A program made the position numbers and the translations under genes. From contig OZ019759.1 in assembly GCA_947034885.2 (NCBI GenBank), positions 11,596,501-11,660,500 of the forward strand: a DNA stretch of 64,000 nt, written 5' to 3'. A model generated the notes under the pieces. It was not told the origin of the DNA, ran no database searches, and was given only the letters and a program-made list of their open reading frames with translations. This document shows positions 50,090 to 60,790 of this stretch, piece after piece. Position 1 is the stretch's first letter. Each line of letters starts with the position of its first letter. This DNA is from Thuidium tamariscinum (lineage: Eukaryota; Streptophyta; Bryopsida; Hypnales; Thuidiaceae).

Positions 50090-50760
50090 CGCACGTAGTG
50101 CCCGTGCATGTGCTCTGCGTTGAGGGACTTCTGTGCGTGCCTTGTTAGTGACTTGTGCGCGCACGCACTGAGAGAGTTGTGCGTACATGCGCATACTGAT
50201 GGACTTGTATGTGTGCGCATGTGTTGAGGGAATTGTGCGCACGCACGCTTACTAACTTCAGTGTGTGAGCATGAGTTGAGGGAATTATGCACGCGCGCTT
50301 ACGAACTTGTATGTGTACACATGCGTTGAGGGAATTCTGTATGCATGTGCTTACGGACTTGTGTGTGGCGCATTCGTTGAGGGAACTGTGTATGCGCGCG
50401 CTTACAACATGTGTGTGTGCGCATGCGTTGAGGAAATTGTATGTGCGCACGCTTACAAACTTGTGTATGGACGCATGCGTAGAGGGAATTGTGTATGCGC
50501 GTGCTTATGAAGGTACGTGTGTGCCCATGTGTTGAGGGACTTGTGTCTGTGCATACATGTACAGACTTCTGTGTGCGTATGTGTTGAGGGAGTTCTGTGT
50601 GCGCGTACACGTGTAGAGTTCTTTGTGAGATTTAGCTAAGGTATGCGTGCATATTGAGATACTACGTCGTGCATGCATTGAAGGACTTGTGTGTGCGTGC
50701 TTGCGCTTAGGGACACATGTGTGCGTACTTGTTTAGGGACTAGAACATTGTATCTTGTGC
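50090..50760 (+). repeat. Minisatellite, 50-51 bp units with alternating purine-pyrimidine
   Basis: Units begin TTGAGGGAATTGTG and continue through TGTGCGCACGCTTACAAACTTG to a GTGTGCGCATGCG block. At least seven clear units lie between about 50220 and 50620, with decayed units on both sides. Each contains two alternating GTGCGC-type blocks that favour Z-DNA. Because 51 is divisible by 3, long meaningless frames stay open on both strands. Confidence 0.85.
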
Positions 50761-51349
50761 GTACTTGGGTGCCCAAGTCCATACTTACACGGGCTAGGGA
50801 AGTGTATCAAATATTACATTCCTAAACACATAGAGTAGTGTCTCCTTTCATGTGCACAAAAGGAGAGAAGTACTAATTTGATAGATAATTGTACTAAATC
50901 TCACAGGCACGCAATGACATGAAGAAGAAAGTCCTCTTCATAGTTAATGAATGAAGAAAAGGACATTTGAATTTGTGAATGCAAGAAGGCAATTTGGTGG
51001 AGTTTTGTAAGAATTTATGTATGTGTATGTATTTGAAGATCAAGAGTTGTCAAAATATGTATATATGCAATGATAGCCTAGCTTAAAAGGTAGCTAGTTA
51101 CAAAGCTATGAAAAACATATATGTATAGAGGCACGGAAGGAAATGCATGATGTTCAATCTTGAGTGCACCATGTGATATAATCATTTTCATTTTCATATA
51201 TATAAATTAATTAGTAATTAAAGAAAGAATTGAAGAATAAATGAACTGCTAATTAAAGAATGAAGGCATGTACAAACTAAAACAAATTATGTAAACGCCT
51301 ATATCGAGGATATGGATTCATTAAAAATGTAGGGAATGCATGCATGTCA

Positions 51350-51410
51350 TCTGGTATATATATGTACTATATATATAGATATATATAGATATAGATATAT
51401 ATATATGCAA
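51350..51410. repeat. TATATAGA microsatellite
   Basis: The stretch consists of TATATAGATATATATAGATATAG-type repeats with minor variation. It has no coding meaning. Confidence 0.8.
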
Positions 51411-51689
51411 ACAACATTGCACTGAGCCTATATAAAGAATAAAGTAATATTCCCCCACTCATTCATTAAGTGAATAATAATAAAGTTAGCATGTATAGAC
51501 ATGCACGTGTTCATTGAGCGCACACGTACAATATTTGAACATATGTATGTGCGATTGACAATCAAAAAATACACTGACCGCATGATTTCATTTTTTTTCT
51601 GCGCACACATCCTCTGTCACAAACAGATGGAAAAAACCCCACTTTGGCAAGTCTTGCGCAGTTTTTTTTACCATGTTTTGTTATAGTGT

Positions 51690-52110
51690 CCGTGTGCCTC
51701 CGCCTCCGTGTGCCTCCACCTCCAAGTGCCTCCGCGAACGCAATTGCTCCGAGAACTCCCATGTCCGCTGAAGAAGATCGCGATTTCACAGCAACTCTCA
51801 ATGCAGATAAAAAAGGCAGAACTCAACGACAACACGATAATAAGTAGGCGACCACAGAGCATAGACTAACCTCCCAACGACAACACAAAATAAACCTCCT
51901 CACGACAACACAAGCAACCTCCTGACGACAACAGAAGCCAAGGTGAACCTCCCGACGAGGGAGATGAACTCCCAAAGCACGGCCTCGTCCTCGATCCTCC
52001 CTTGAGCCTCCCCGCGCATGCCCGAGCCTCCCCCAAGCCGCCGCTTCATGCGCGAGCCTAAGGAGCCTCTCCCGAGCGTTCCCCGAGCCGCCGCCATAAA
52101 CCCTAAACTT
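51690..52110. repeat. GC-rich block of short repeats (GTGCCTCCGCCTCC; CCTCCCGACGACAACAC)
   Basis: CTCCGTGTGCCTCCGCCTCC units at 51690-51740 are followed by four CCTCC-x-ACGACAACA-type units at about 51870-51960. A stretch rich in GAGCCTCCCC and GAGCCGCCGCC follows to 52095. Overlapping frames on both strands (67 and 114 codons) are rich in Pro or Arg and appear to result from the repeats. Confidence 0.55.
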
Positions 52111-52124
52111 GCTACCGAGCATAC

Positions 52125-52410
52125 AATTAGTTTTTTTGTTTTTGTGATTGTTTTTTAATTTACACACCTATTATCACAACCTGCTACCAAGCCTTCATGT
52201 TTTTGTTTTTGTTTTTTGTTTGTTTGTTTGTTTGTTTTTTAATTTACACACCTATTTTCACAACCTACTACCGAGCCTACATTTTGTTGTTTGTTTTTGT
52301 GTTTGTTTTCTAATTTAGACACCTATTTTCACAACCTGCTATCGAACCTACATTTTGTTTCTTATTCTACATTTTATTTTTATAATTTACACACCTATTT
52401 CCACATCTAA
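52125..52410 (+). repeat. Four diverged tandem units of about 75 bp
   Basis: Each unit has a T-rich GTTTTTGTTTTTG part, then AATTTACACACCTATTTTCACAACCTGCTACCGAGCCTACAT with small changes (that motif spans about 52225-52290 in the second unit). Unit lengths differ mainly in the T/G tract. The last unit is the most degenerate. Confidence 0.7.
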
Positions 52411-53210
52411 GCAATTGTACAAGTTTAAGAGCATGTGAATTTTGGTATTCTGTTTTTACGAAATTAACACATAGATTTCAACATCTTAGAGAGTGCACAA
52501 TATTAGTGATGGAGTGACAAATTATAATGTCGAACAATGAGGGTGTTCAAACTCAAAAAGTAATGTGCAGTCTTCCTAACTTGTTTTTTAAGAGAAATCC
52601 AAGAAGTTAGTTACTATCGAATTTAATATGAAGTCGAAGGGCCTTTAAGGCATAATCCTAGTTAATTTGTAGCTTCTTAAAATGTAGTCTACAATTTAAA
52701 GAACATGGATTTGGATGGTGATATTTTTTCATCCATTTAGAGTTTTTGAAAACAATTTTCAAGACCTCTAAACAAAATGGAAAGTCAATCTCCATGTAAC
52801 AAAGTACGCTTGTTCAAAACCTCAATTCCGAAAATTAACATCATTCTTTTCTCTCCTCCAATTGTTTATAGTAAAAACTGTACTTCTTTGAAAATTTTAT
52901 CTAAACACTTCGAATTAGTTACAATACTATGATTTGAAGACCTTACTTAGTAGTTAGTACAGAATGAAGTGAACTTCATGGTCGACTATAAATTTGTGTT
53001 CCAATTTATTACTTGCAATAATATATTTCATAGATTTTCAAAATATAAAGAATAAATAAGATTCATATTACTTCATCATTCATATTACTTGGAAGTGTCT
53101 ATGAATTAAGCGATCCATATTACTTGAAAGTGACTGTCTATGAAGTTTGTATTACCAAAAAATGACTATTTTGTTACAATTTGACAAATAAGACCTTCAT
53201 TTTGATTTAG

Positions 53211-53363
53211 GTTTCAAAAGATTTTGGAAATTGAACTACCCCAATTATTAAAATGGATCCAGTTTCAAAAGATTTTGAAAATTGAACTACCCCAATTATA
53301 AAAATGGATCCAAATTCAAAAGATTTTGGAAATTGAACTACCCCGATTATTAAAATAGATCCA
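53211..53363 (+). repeat. Three 51-bp tandem units
   Basis: Units start at 53211, 53262 and 53313, exactly 51 bp apart, and differ at only a few positions. Each contains TTGAACTACCCCAATTAT and AAAATGGATCCA or near variants. The minus-strand frame repeats IIGVVQFPKSFE as a by-product. Confidence 0.9.
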
Positions 53364-53544
53364 GTAAAATCGTTGAATAAAAAAATAAAAAAACTTATAT
53401 GCTGAAGTCCAATGTTTAATACAAAGTTAATCCAATCAAAATATATTGAATGAATGAAATACTCAGTATTAAAAGGCTCTACGAAATTTTCAAATAAAAC
53501 CAACACTGGTACACATTCAAAACTAGGAAAAAAAATGACTAAGC

Positions 53545-54640
53545 ACCAAAAATTTTACTTTGGTCCACCTACACGTTCATTTTCATGTCTATGGGCCGTT
53601 TACCTTAAACACAAACAATGGTAGGATAGCCTATTTTTTGGAATCCAACAAAAAATACATGATTCCAAGTTTGGATTGGAATCTCGTCATAGAACATCAA
53701 AGTTCTACGACATTCCAACTTCTCCATATTTTTTTTGGCCCCTCTTTACGTTGAATTTCAAGTCTAAGGGTCAGTATGAGAGAAAGCCAAACAATGGCAG
53801 GGTAGCCTATTTTTCGGAATTAAAAAAAAAACAAATAATTTCAAGTTGGGAATGGAAATCTGTCATTGAACATCAAAGTTCTATGACATTCTAACTTCTC
53901 CATATTTTTTGTATCCCCTCTTTACGTTGAATTCCAAGTCTAAGGGTTAGTATGAGAGAAAGCCAAACAATGGCAGGGTAGCCTATTTTTTGGAATTCAA
54001 GAAAAAACAAATAATTTCAAGTTGGGAATGGAAATTTGTCATAGAACATCAAAGTTCCATGATATTCCAACTTCTCCATATTTTTTGTCGCCCCTCTTTA
54101 CGTTGAATTTCAAGTCTAAGAGCCACTATGAGAGAAAGCCAAACAATGGCAAGGTAGCCTATTTTTTGGAGTTCAAGAAAAAACAAATAATTTCAAGTTG
54201 GGAATGGAAATTTGTCATAGAACATCAAAGTTCCATGACATTCCAACTTCTCCATATTTTTTGTGGCCCCTCTTTACGTTGAATTTCAAGTCTAAGGGTT
54301 AGTATGAGAGAAAGCCAAACAATGACAGGGTAGCCTATTTTTCGGGATTCAAGAAAAAACAAATAATTTCAAGTTGGGAATGGAAATTTGTCATAGAACA
54401 TCAAAGTTCTATGACATTCCAACTTCTCCATATTTTTTGTGTCCCCTCTTTATGTTGAACTTCAAGTCTACGGGCCAATTAGAAAAAAAAAAAAAAACAT
54501 TGGAAGGGTAGACTATTTTTTGGAATCCAACAAAAAAACATAATTCCAAGTTTGGGTTGGAATTTTGTCATAGAAAATGAATGTTCTATGGCATTGCAAC
54601 TTCTCCATTGTTGTATTTGCATGTAATTCCTATAACAGTC
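53545..54640 (+). repeat. 176-bp satellite array, about six units
   Basis: The landmark AACTTCTCCATATTTTT starts at 53717, 53893, 54069, 54245 and 54421, exactly 176 bp apart, and a variant follows at 54598. Inner units are about 95 percent alike by eye; the first and last units are more diverged. Each unit contains GTAGCCTATTTTTTGGAATTCA or a variant, AACAAATAATTTCAAGTTGG, and the dyad CATAGAACATCAAAGTTCTATG. The unit length is close to a nucleosome repeat and to many plant centromeric satellites. Frames open across units are by-products. Confidence 0.92.
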
Positions 54641-54914
54641 TTCAAGATTTATAAGAAAGCATGCGTGAAGCAATAGTAACTTGTCTTCCGTTTTTGGATT
54701 AAATATTTTCATTTCACAAGAATGATATGTATGTAATTCGCGAATTCATTAAATTTGATTCAATCTTTTCCATTTTCACTGAAATCTACTAACAATTAGA
54801 ATGAAATGCTTTAGTTAAATCTCTTTAATACGAAGTACAATGAATATTGAATTCTTTAGGGTTCTTAAAAAAAAAGAACTTACACTCTTCAGCATCTATT
54901 GCAGAAAACATTAC

Positions 54915-55000
54915 ATATATATATAAATAAATATATACATATATGTATAAATAAATAAATATGTATAAATAAATAAATATGTATAAATAAATAAATATGT

Positions 55001-55060
<60 letters not shown>

Positions 55061-55310
55061 ACATATATACATTCAGTTACTACATGAGATGAAAAAGAAC
55101 ATTAAACATTTTGTATACAGATTCCTTTTGTGTTAGAATGAGATGAGCACATTCATTGCAAAAAACATTATATATATGTATACATATATACATACATCTA
55201 TACATATACATATATACATTCACTTACTACATGAGATGAAAAATAACATAAAACATAAAACATTTTATATACATAATTATTCCTTCTGTGTTAGAATGAG
55301 ATGAGCACAT
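54915..55310. repeat. AAATAAATATGTAT and TA microsatellite with duplicated flank
   Basis: An ATGTATAAATAAATAA repeat leads into about 25 TA units near 55000-55060. The flank after the TA tract (ACTACATGAGATGAAAAA, then TGTTAGAATGAGATGAGCAC, then ATTCATTGCAAAAAACATTA) recurs at 55220-55310 after a second TATACATA tract. The whole stretch therefore looks like two tandem units of about 170-250 bp. Confidence 0.8.
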
Positions 55311-55319
55311 TCATTATGA

Positions 55320-57070
55320 AGAATGAAATTCATTTTCCTGCAAAGACAATTCAAATTCCATTTGCATTACACCAGAAAGAGCATTTCCTGCCCTGTTTTT
55401 AGAAATGTGCCTTCACCACAAATGTTCTGAATTATAAGGACAAAAACGTCCTAAAAATAGTGTTTAGGGTGGGTTCTCATGAAAGTTAACATGGATTTGA
55501 TGATTTATAACAATTTCCATATCACACTTATGAAAAGCTCATTTTCTAAGTCTTGCAAAAGAAAATGGTAAGCCTGCTATTTCCTTTTCAAAATACCAAG
55601 GTCCCAAATGTTCTGCAGTACACGATAACGAAAGGCTCAAAAATTGTCTTCAAGTTGAGAACTTGGAGAATACATATGATGTAGGTTGAAATTTAGTTTC
55701 ATGGAGAAAAAAACGACAAGCTTGCTCATTTTTTTCGGTGTAGGGCTTCTTCATACATACAGTTTATAACATTATTTTGTGGGTTTCTTTTGTTTTCCAC
55801 CATATAGAGAATTTATTTAGCAATTCCTAAGTGTCACATGGAAATTGTCATAGAACATTCATGTTCTATGACAATCCACTTTCTTCCTTTTTTTAGGGAA
55901 TCTTTCGGTTGTACAATTCATGACATTTGAGGTTACTCTCCAGAACTTATGATGCTATTAGGACCAAGACAATGTGCATTTGTATTGTGCGCGGATTCTC
56001 ATTATGAACTTGAACTTTGTTTTCAAAAAACAAAAAAATCAATTACCCTAAAGCTCATATGGAAGTAGTACTTTAATATTTCTTGAGCTTCAAAGTTTAA
56101 TAAACATTATTTTTTCCATGAATTGGAATTTAGGGTTTAAACATTATGATTTTTGGAGCGTAAACCGTAAAGCTCATATAGAAGCTACATGTCTCACACC
56201 GTAAACCCTAATTCTAAAACCTGACCCAGAACTGAAACCCTGAAATCCTCAAAACATGACCCTAAACCTAACTTTGAGAGCCCTAAACCCTAAACCGTGA
56301 CCCTGGAAGCTAAAAAAAACCCTGCAAAGTTGACCCTAAATCCTACCTGGGTTGCCTAAATTGTCTTTTGACACGTTGGAAGGCCTCAGCAAAGTACATT
56401 TAGTGAGACAATTTTTTAGAAATGTCCTAGAATCCAAAGCTACCTTCCGGAAGTCAACGACTAACATTTATAGTAGATTACTGTAAGGGTTCAAAAAAAG
56501 TATTTCCAAAACTTGGTGCCTTAAAGCTGACAAAAGGCATCTCAAAAAGTACAGAGAAGTTGCATGAAATTATGGAGGTAGGAGGACATGCACTTAGGAA
56601 GAATTCAAATTAGATCCGTTACGCGGTCTTTTTCCCGCCTTCTCTGTGAATTGCAAGGCCAAAGCAAGGCCTTACTGCAAATTCAATTGCTTCTTCGTTT
56701 TCTCGTCTTTCTTTCTCGTGTTGTGGCCACGTGTTTGAATGTTTGCACACAATACAGTGTTCTTAAGTCGAGGGCATTATATTTGTCCTTGGTCGTTAGC
56801 AGGTATGCGGTCTTTGGTAATCACTTATGTGCGCAATATGGGATATTGTTTGCGGATGTGTTCAGTTTTCTGTGCTAGTCGATCACGTTGTGTTTGTGTG
56901 TAAGTGTGACGGGTGTACTCTTACAGTGGAAAACAACTTCTGGTAAATGGATCTGAGGATTTGTAGGCTGCATCCGTCCCCAAGTTTCTCGGCGGAATTT
57001 ACGGAACACTGTTGGTAGTGAGGTATCGTTGACTTGAGGATATTGTGCGGTTTTGCAATTTTAGAGTTAT
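55320..57070. other. Spacer with a perfect dyad and telomere-like words
   Basis: No supported gene. A perfect 15-bp inverted repeat lies at 55844-55875. Scattered CCCTAAA and AAACCCT words lie at about 56195-56345. A plus-strand frame at 56588-56878 (96 codons, hydrophobic) has no recognisable motif, although its higher GC content than the flanks is notable. Confidence 0.4.
55844..55875. repeat. Perfect 15-bp inverted repeat related to the satellite dyad
   Basis: ATTGTCATAGAACAT, a 2-base spacer TC, then ATGTTCTATGACAAT form an exact dyad. The 176-bp satellite units 1.3-2 kb upstream carry diverged forms (TTTGTCATAGAACATC, then AAGTTC, then TATGACATT). This lone copy lacks the rest of the satellite unit. 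Confidence 0.8.
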
Positions 57071-57076
57071 GTTTTT

Positions 57077-57691
57077 TTATCATCGTGTCAATGATACCTT
57101 ACTCAATATCAATTGAGTACTTCTTTGAAATTGTTACTAGCCTTGATTTCGAGTGACCCAACTCACAATTTGGAGTGAAGATCTTAAGTGGATAATGGTT
57201 TACTCTAAAAGTTGATCCTAGTATTGTCAATAGTGATTATCATCGAGTCAAGGATAACTTATTTTTCGGATCCATATTGGTTTGTGGATTGATGTAGGGG
57301 AGTGCTCATTATTTGTGTACCGTCTTTCACGAGATGGATATGACACCTAATTTCGTTTTTCGTGGAGAATCTTCTCCCAGTATACAAAATAAGGAGTGGA
57401 TTATTCAAAAGGATTTGCAAAGTATCATCGAGTCGGTGATATTCTATCGATAAAACTTATTTTGGAATCAATATTATGAATGTCATACTCATCAGGGTTA
57501 TCTTGATTTAAACTGTTTTTCGAGTACAAGTATGGTGCTTTGATTTCTGTCGTTTACGTATCATCGCCTCGGTGATAACTATATTCTTTGTAGTCCTATC
57601 CTTGACTCCGAGGAGTTCGAGGTCCTTGATGCTTGTGCCGGACTTGTAGACGATAAAGATCCTTCTTGTTTTATCATCGAGTCAGTGATAA
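57077..57691 (+). repeat. Left array of 21-bp palindromes (TTATCATC-type arms)
   Basis: Five copies lie at 57077-57096, 57237-57257, 57423-57441, 57559-57577 and 57671-57691, with a possible sixth, decayed copy at 57868. The form is arm TTATCATC, centre GAGTC, arm AGTGATAA, with the outer six bases complementary and one to three substitutions per copy. Spacing is 112-186 bp. The array lies just upstream of the transposase reading frame and is probably the left subterminal binding region of that element. Confidence 0.8.
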
Positions 57692-57920
57692 TAGAAATCT
57701 CTTTCTGATGCTGTCATAATTTATGAGGGGGTTCAAATAGTCTCACTTCTTGATTGTTCTGTTACTAGAGTTTTTTAATTGACCAGTCTTTCAATCTTTC
57801 CTGGAAGACCAAGAATGGCTTATAAATTATAAGATTTTGTATTTCTATGATTTTCTGGACTAACATCTTATCACCGATACAACGATATGTAACCTGATAA
57901 TATTACTTGGTTTTGGCAAA

Positions 57921-60790
57921 ATGGATTTTCATAGTCCTCAGGAATTTTCAAATCCAGTTTCAACGCTTCCAGATGATGTTCGGTTGTGCAAGGGAATCCC
58001 TCGTAAGAAATGGGTGTCGCAGTCTATTACCCTCCAGAACAATGACGGGGTGGATATTGCTAGAGGAATTTGTCAGAACGTTGACCTTGATTTGGTGGTT
58101 GACCACGACGAGAAGTCACTTGGTGACGACCGAGTTGCTATTTAGATTGCAGAGTCTTTGAACAAGGAGCTCTACTCTTTTGGGAACATGTGGTCGCTAC
58201 GCTCTTGGCACATCAAAAGAGTGTTTCTTTATGATGGAGCCTCATTGTACAATCACGATCAAACACACATATACAACACGGCCATGAATCCCTCAAGCAG
58301 AAGAGTTCGAAAGGGGGTTTGTTCATATGAAACAACTTGTGAAAGGGTTGATCCTGAGGTTATTCCTAAGAAAGAACTTCTCCTGACTATGGAGTCAATC
58401 ACTGCAGTTTCTACTAAAACATGTTGTGAGATGAATTGTGTGCAACCTTTCCCACGTGCACAAATTCAGTCAATACAGACGAAACTATATGGAGGGGATG
58501 ACTTCAAGGCTCGTAACAAGACACTTCTAGAGGTACATAGGCAAATTCACAAAGACGATAGAGGCAAAGAGTGGATAACTTTGAAAGGTAGAGAGGTGTG
58601 TCCCACTGCTTGGTGGATTATTCATGGGATTGCAAAGTGTACATTCTATAGGTACAAAGTGAAAGCAAAAAGTGGGGAGCAAGTAGAGGTTCATGGAAAT
58701 TTGGGGAGCAAGAAGCCTCGCAAGTATACTATTCAAGCTACTGCCACACTTTGAACTCTTATAGAGTCGAATGTTGATCAGATGCCACACAAGACTAGAA
58801 CACTTGAGTCTGGAGAGAAAGTGACTACAATGGTTTTTCCATCTTCATTTCGTTGGAGCGAGTAATTAGAAGAAATCAATACTTCCAATGCAATGTTGGA
58901 TTTGCCACCAATATCTTCAAGTGGTTTGAGCAACATTCGTCGTGCTTCTTTTCCAGAATATGCTGCAAAGGCACGTGGAGACACCTTTGCTAGGTGTGGA
59001 GTGTGTAACACCTACAAGCAATTAAGGAAAGCTTGTGTGGGTGCTGAGTCAAAATTGAAGTGGACCAATCTTTATAAAACTCATAATGAAGGGCAAGAAG
59101 CTCATAGGGAATACTATTATTCCAATCGACGCACTTCCACACTACAACCCGAGACGATGTTGTGCATTATTCATGATAAGATGGATCATTCAAAGACTGC
59201 TTCTCCACACTTCTCTTACAAGACCAAAGTGACAGAATCTTTCATGAAAATGCCTGTAGCAGTTACTGGTATGATTGCTCATGGTCATGGTGATGTGCAC
59301 TATGCACACTATGGATTAAATATTTATCCAACAGATTCAAATCATACTATTGGATCAATTGCAAGATTGTTGCGTGATTTGGAAGGAGCGCCCAAGACTT
59401 CATCACGCCTGTTATTTTCTATAAAGAGGGTCAAAGGGACCAATCAACATTGACAAAAGCACTTCTAAATGGAGCAGAAACTTGCTTAGACTCCCTCCTC
59501 CCACCTCTAGAAGAACCCCTTCCAGCTAAACCCCTTCCTCATGTGTTAATATTGCAATTAGACAATGCTTCAGAAGACAACAAGAATCGATATGTTTTTG
59601 CTTTTAGCTCTATGCTTGTCTGTAAGGGCATTTTTCGTGAGGTGTATATTAATTTCCTCATTGTAGGACATACGCACAAAGACATCGATGCTCTTTTTGG
59701 TCGTTGGAGCTCGAGATTGAAGACAAGTAGCTATCCAACACTTCCAAGACTCATGAAGTCTTTTATGGATTGCGAAACGCACCCAGTGATTCCTCATCTC
59801 ATTGAGGAAGTTCCTGACTTCAAGGCATTCGTACAAGGGTACTTGGGCACTAGAGGGGATTTTTTAGGGGGGCATTCTAGAGCCTAGCAATTCAAGTTTT
59901 TCATGGATCCAAACGGATGGCCTTTGATGGAGTACAAAAATTTGTGTAACGATCCAAAATGGTTGCCAGAGGATGGCAAGGGGATTCGGTTGTGATCGGA
60001 GGCTGAAGATGGGCTTCCTATAGTGCCGAGTGGGAATCCTTGACCTCTTGTTCCAGAGAAGATGAAGGATCTTGAACATGTAAAGAAGGGATTGAATGGT
60101 TTTGTTGTGCATTGGAAGAAAATGTCAAATGACAATTACACAAGAGAGTTCAAGCGAAAGAATAATGCCTTAGAAGATTACTGGAAAGGTATTCAAGCGG
60201 CTCTAGATGCACCTCTTCAAGTGCGTGAAGCATTACTTGGTGGTTTTTGGCCAGCTTCTAGGATTGCTCTGGATGAGACAGATCGGATGCAAAGAGATGG
60301 TACATTACATGAGGAAGACACAGAAGATGTGCCGTTTGTTGGACGCAGACGTGATCGTCCGCGTCCTTCATTCCGTGTAAATGTAGATACGCATGAAGGT
60401 TCTTTTATTGTAGTACGACCCACTCATGGTGATCCTAAACCATTTTGGCTTGCTAGGGCCATAAAGGCTCCAAGTCCAGATCCAGGGCACATGCATATGA
60501 TCAAAATTCAATATTGGACGCCTGCCTCAAATCGGCACATTAATATGGATACGTATGAGGGATGGGATATGAAACAAGGGAATGTGTGGCGTGAGGACAT
60601 CGCAATCAAGCCAACATGGTCAAGTACGGGTTGTATCTTAACAGCTTGGAAGCCTCGTTTTCGCGAAAACACTAAAAAATTGAAAGTCTCAATTCCAAAT
60701 TTACAAGTTGGTATCATTAAGGCATCATTGGTGGCCTTTACAATCGATGAATGCAATGATGAGGAGGATGAGTCTATGGAGGAAGAATGA
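57921..60790 (+). mobile_element. DUF7869-type transposase gene, broken
   Basis: Coding sequence starts at ATG 57921 (MDFHSPQEFSNPVSTLPDDV) and ends at TGA 60788-60790. Recognisable parts are KARGDTFARCGVCNTYKQLR with a possible zinc CxxC pair (about 58966-59025), LCIIHDKMDHSKTASPHFSY (59163), GMIAHGHGDVHYAHYG (59270), LQLDNASEDNKNRY (59555) and FLIVGHTHKDIDALFGRWSS (59650-59715). From recall these are the conserved blocks of DUF7869 proteins, whose Asp-rich LQLDN and GHTHKDID motifs suggest an RNase H-like DDE core. The C-terminal part (PFWLARAIKAPSPDP, YEGWDMKQGNVWRED) looks like a chromatin-reader-like or transposon tail domain. About six in-frame stops and one frame change interrupt it; the stops are all of the CAG/CAA/TGG-to-stop type. 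It lies between two palindrome arrays. Confidence 0.75.

Noticed and set aside
50145-50610. Overlapping long frames on both strands with CAHTH or CVEG repeats
   Set aside because: These are by-products of the 50-51 bp minisatellite, whose period is often divisible by three.
53676-54282. Frames of 72-86 codons repeating RKPNNGKVAYFLE
   Set aside because: These are translations of the 176-bp satellite. The period is not a multiple of three, so each unit shifts frame.
14984-60790. Reassigned stop codons (TAA/TAG as Gln, TGA as Trp)
   Set aside because: Many premature stops would read well that way, but the same three codons also end the other frames in plausible places, and methylation-driven transitions explain the pattern more simply.
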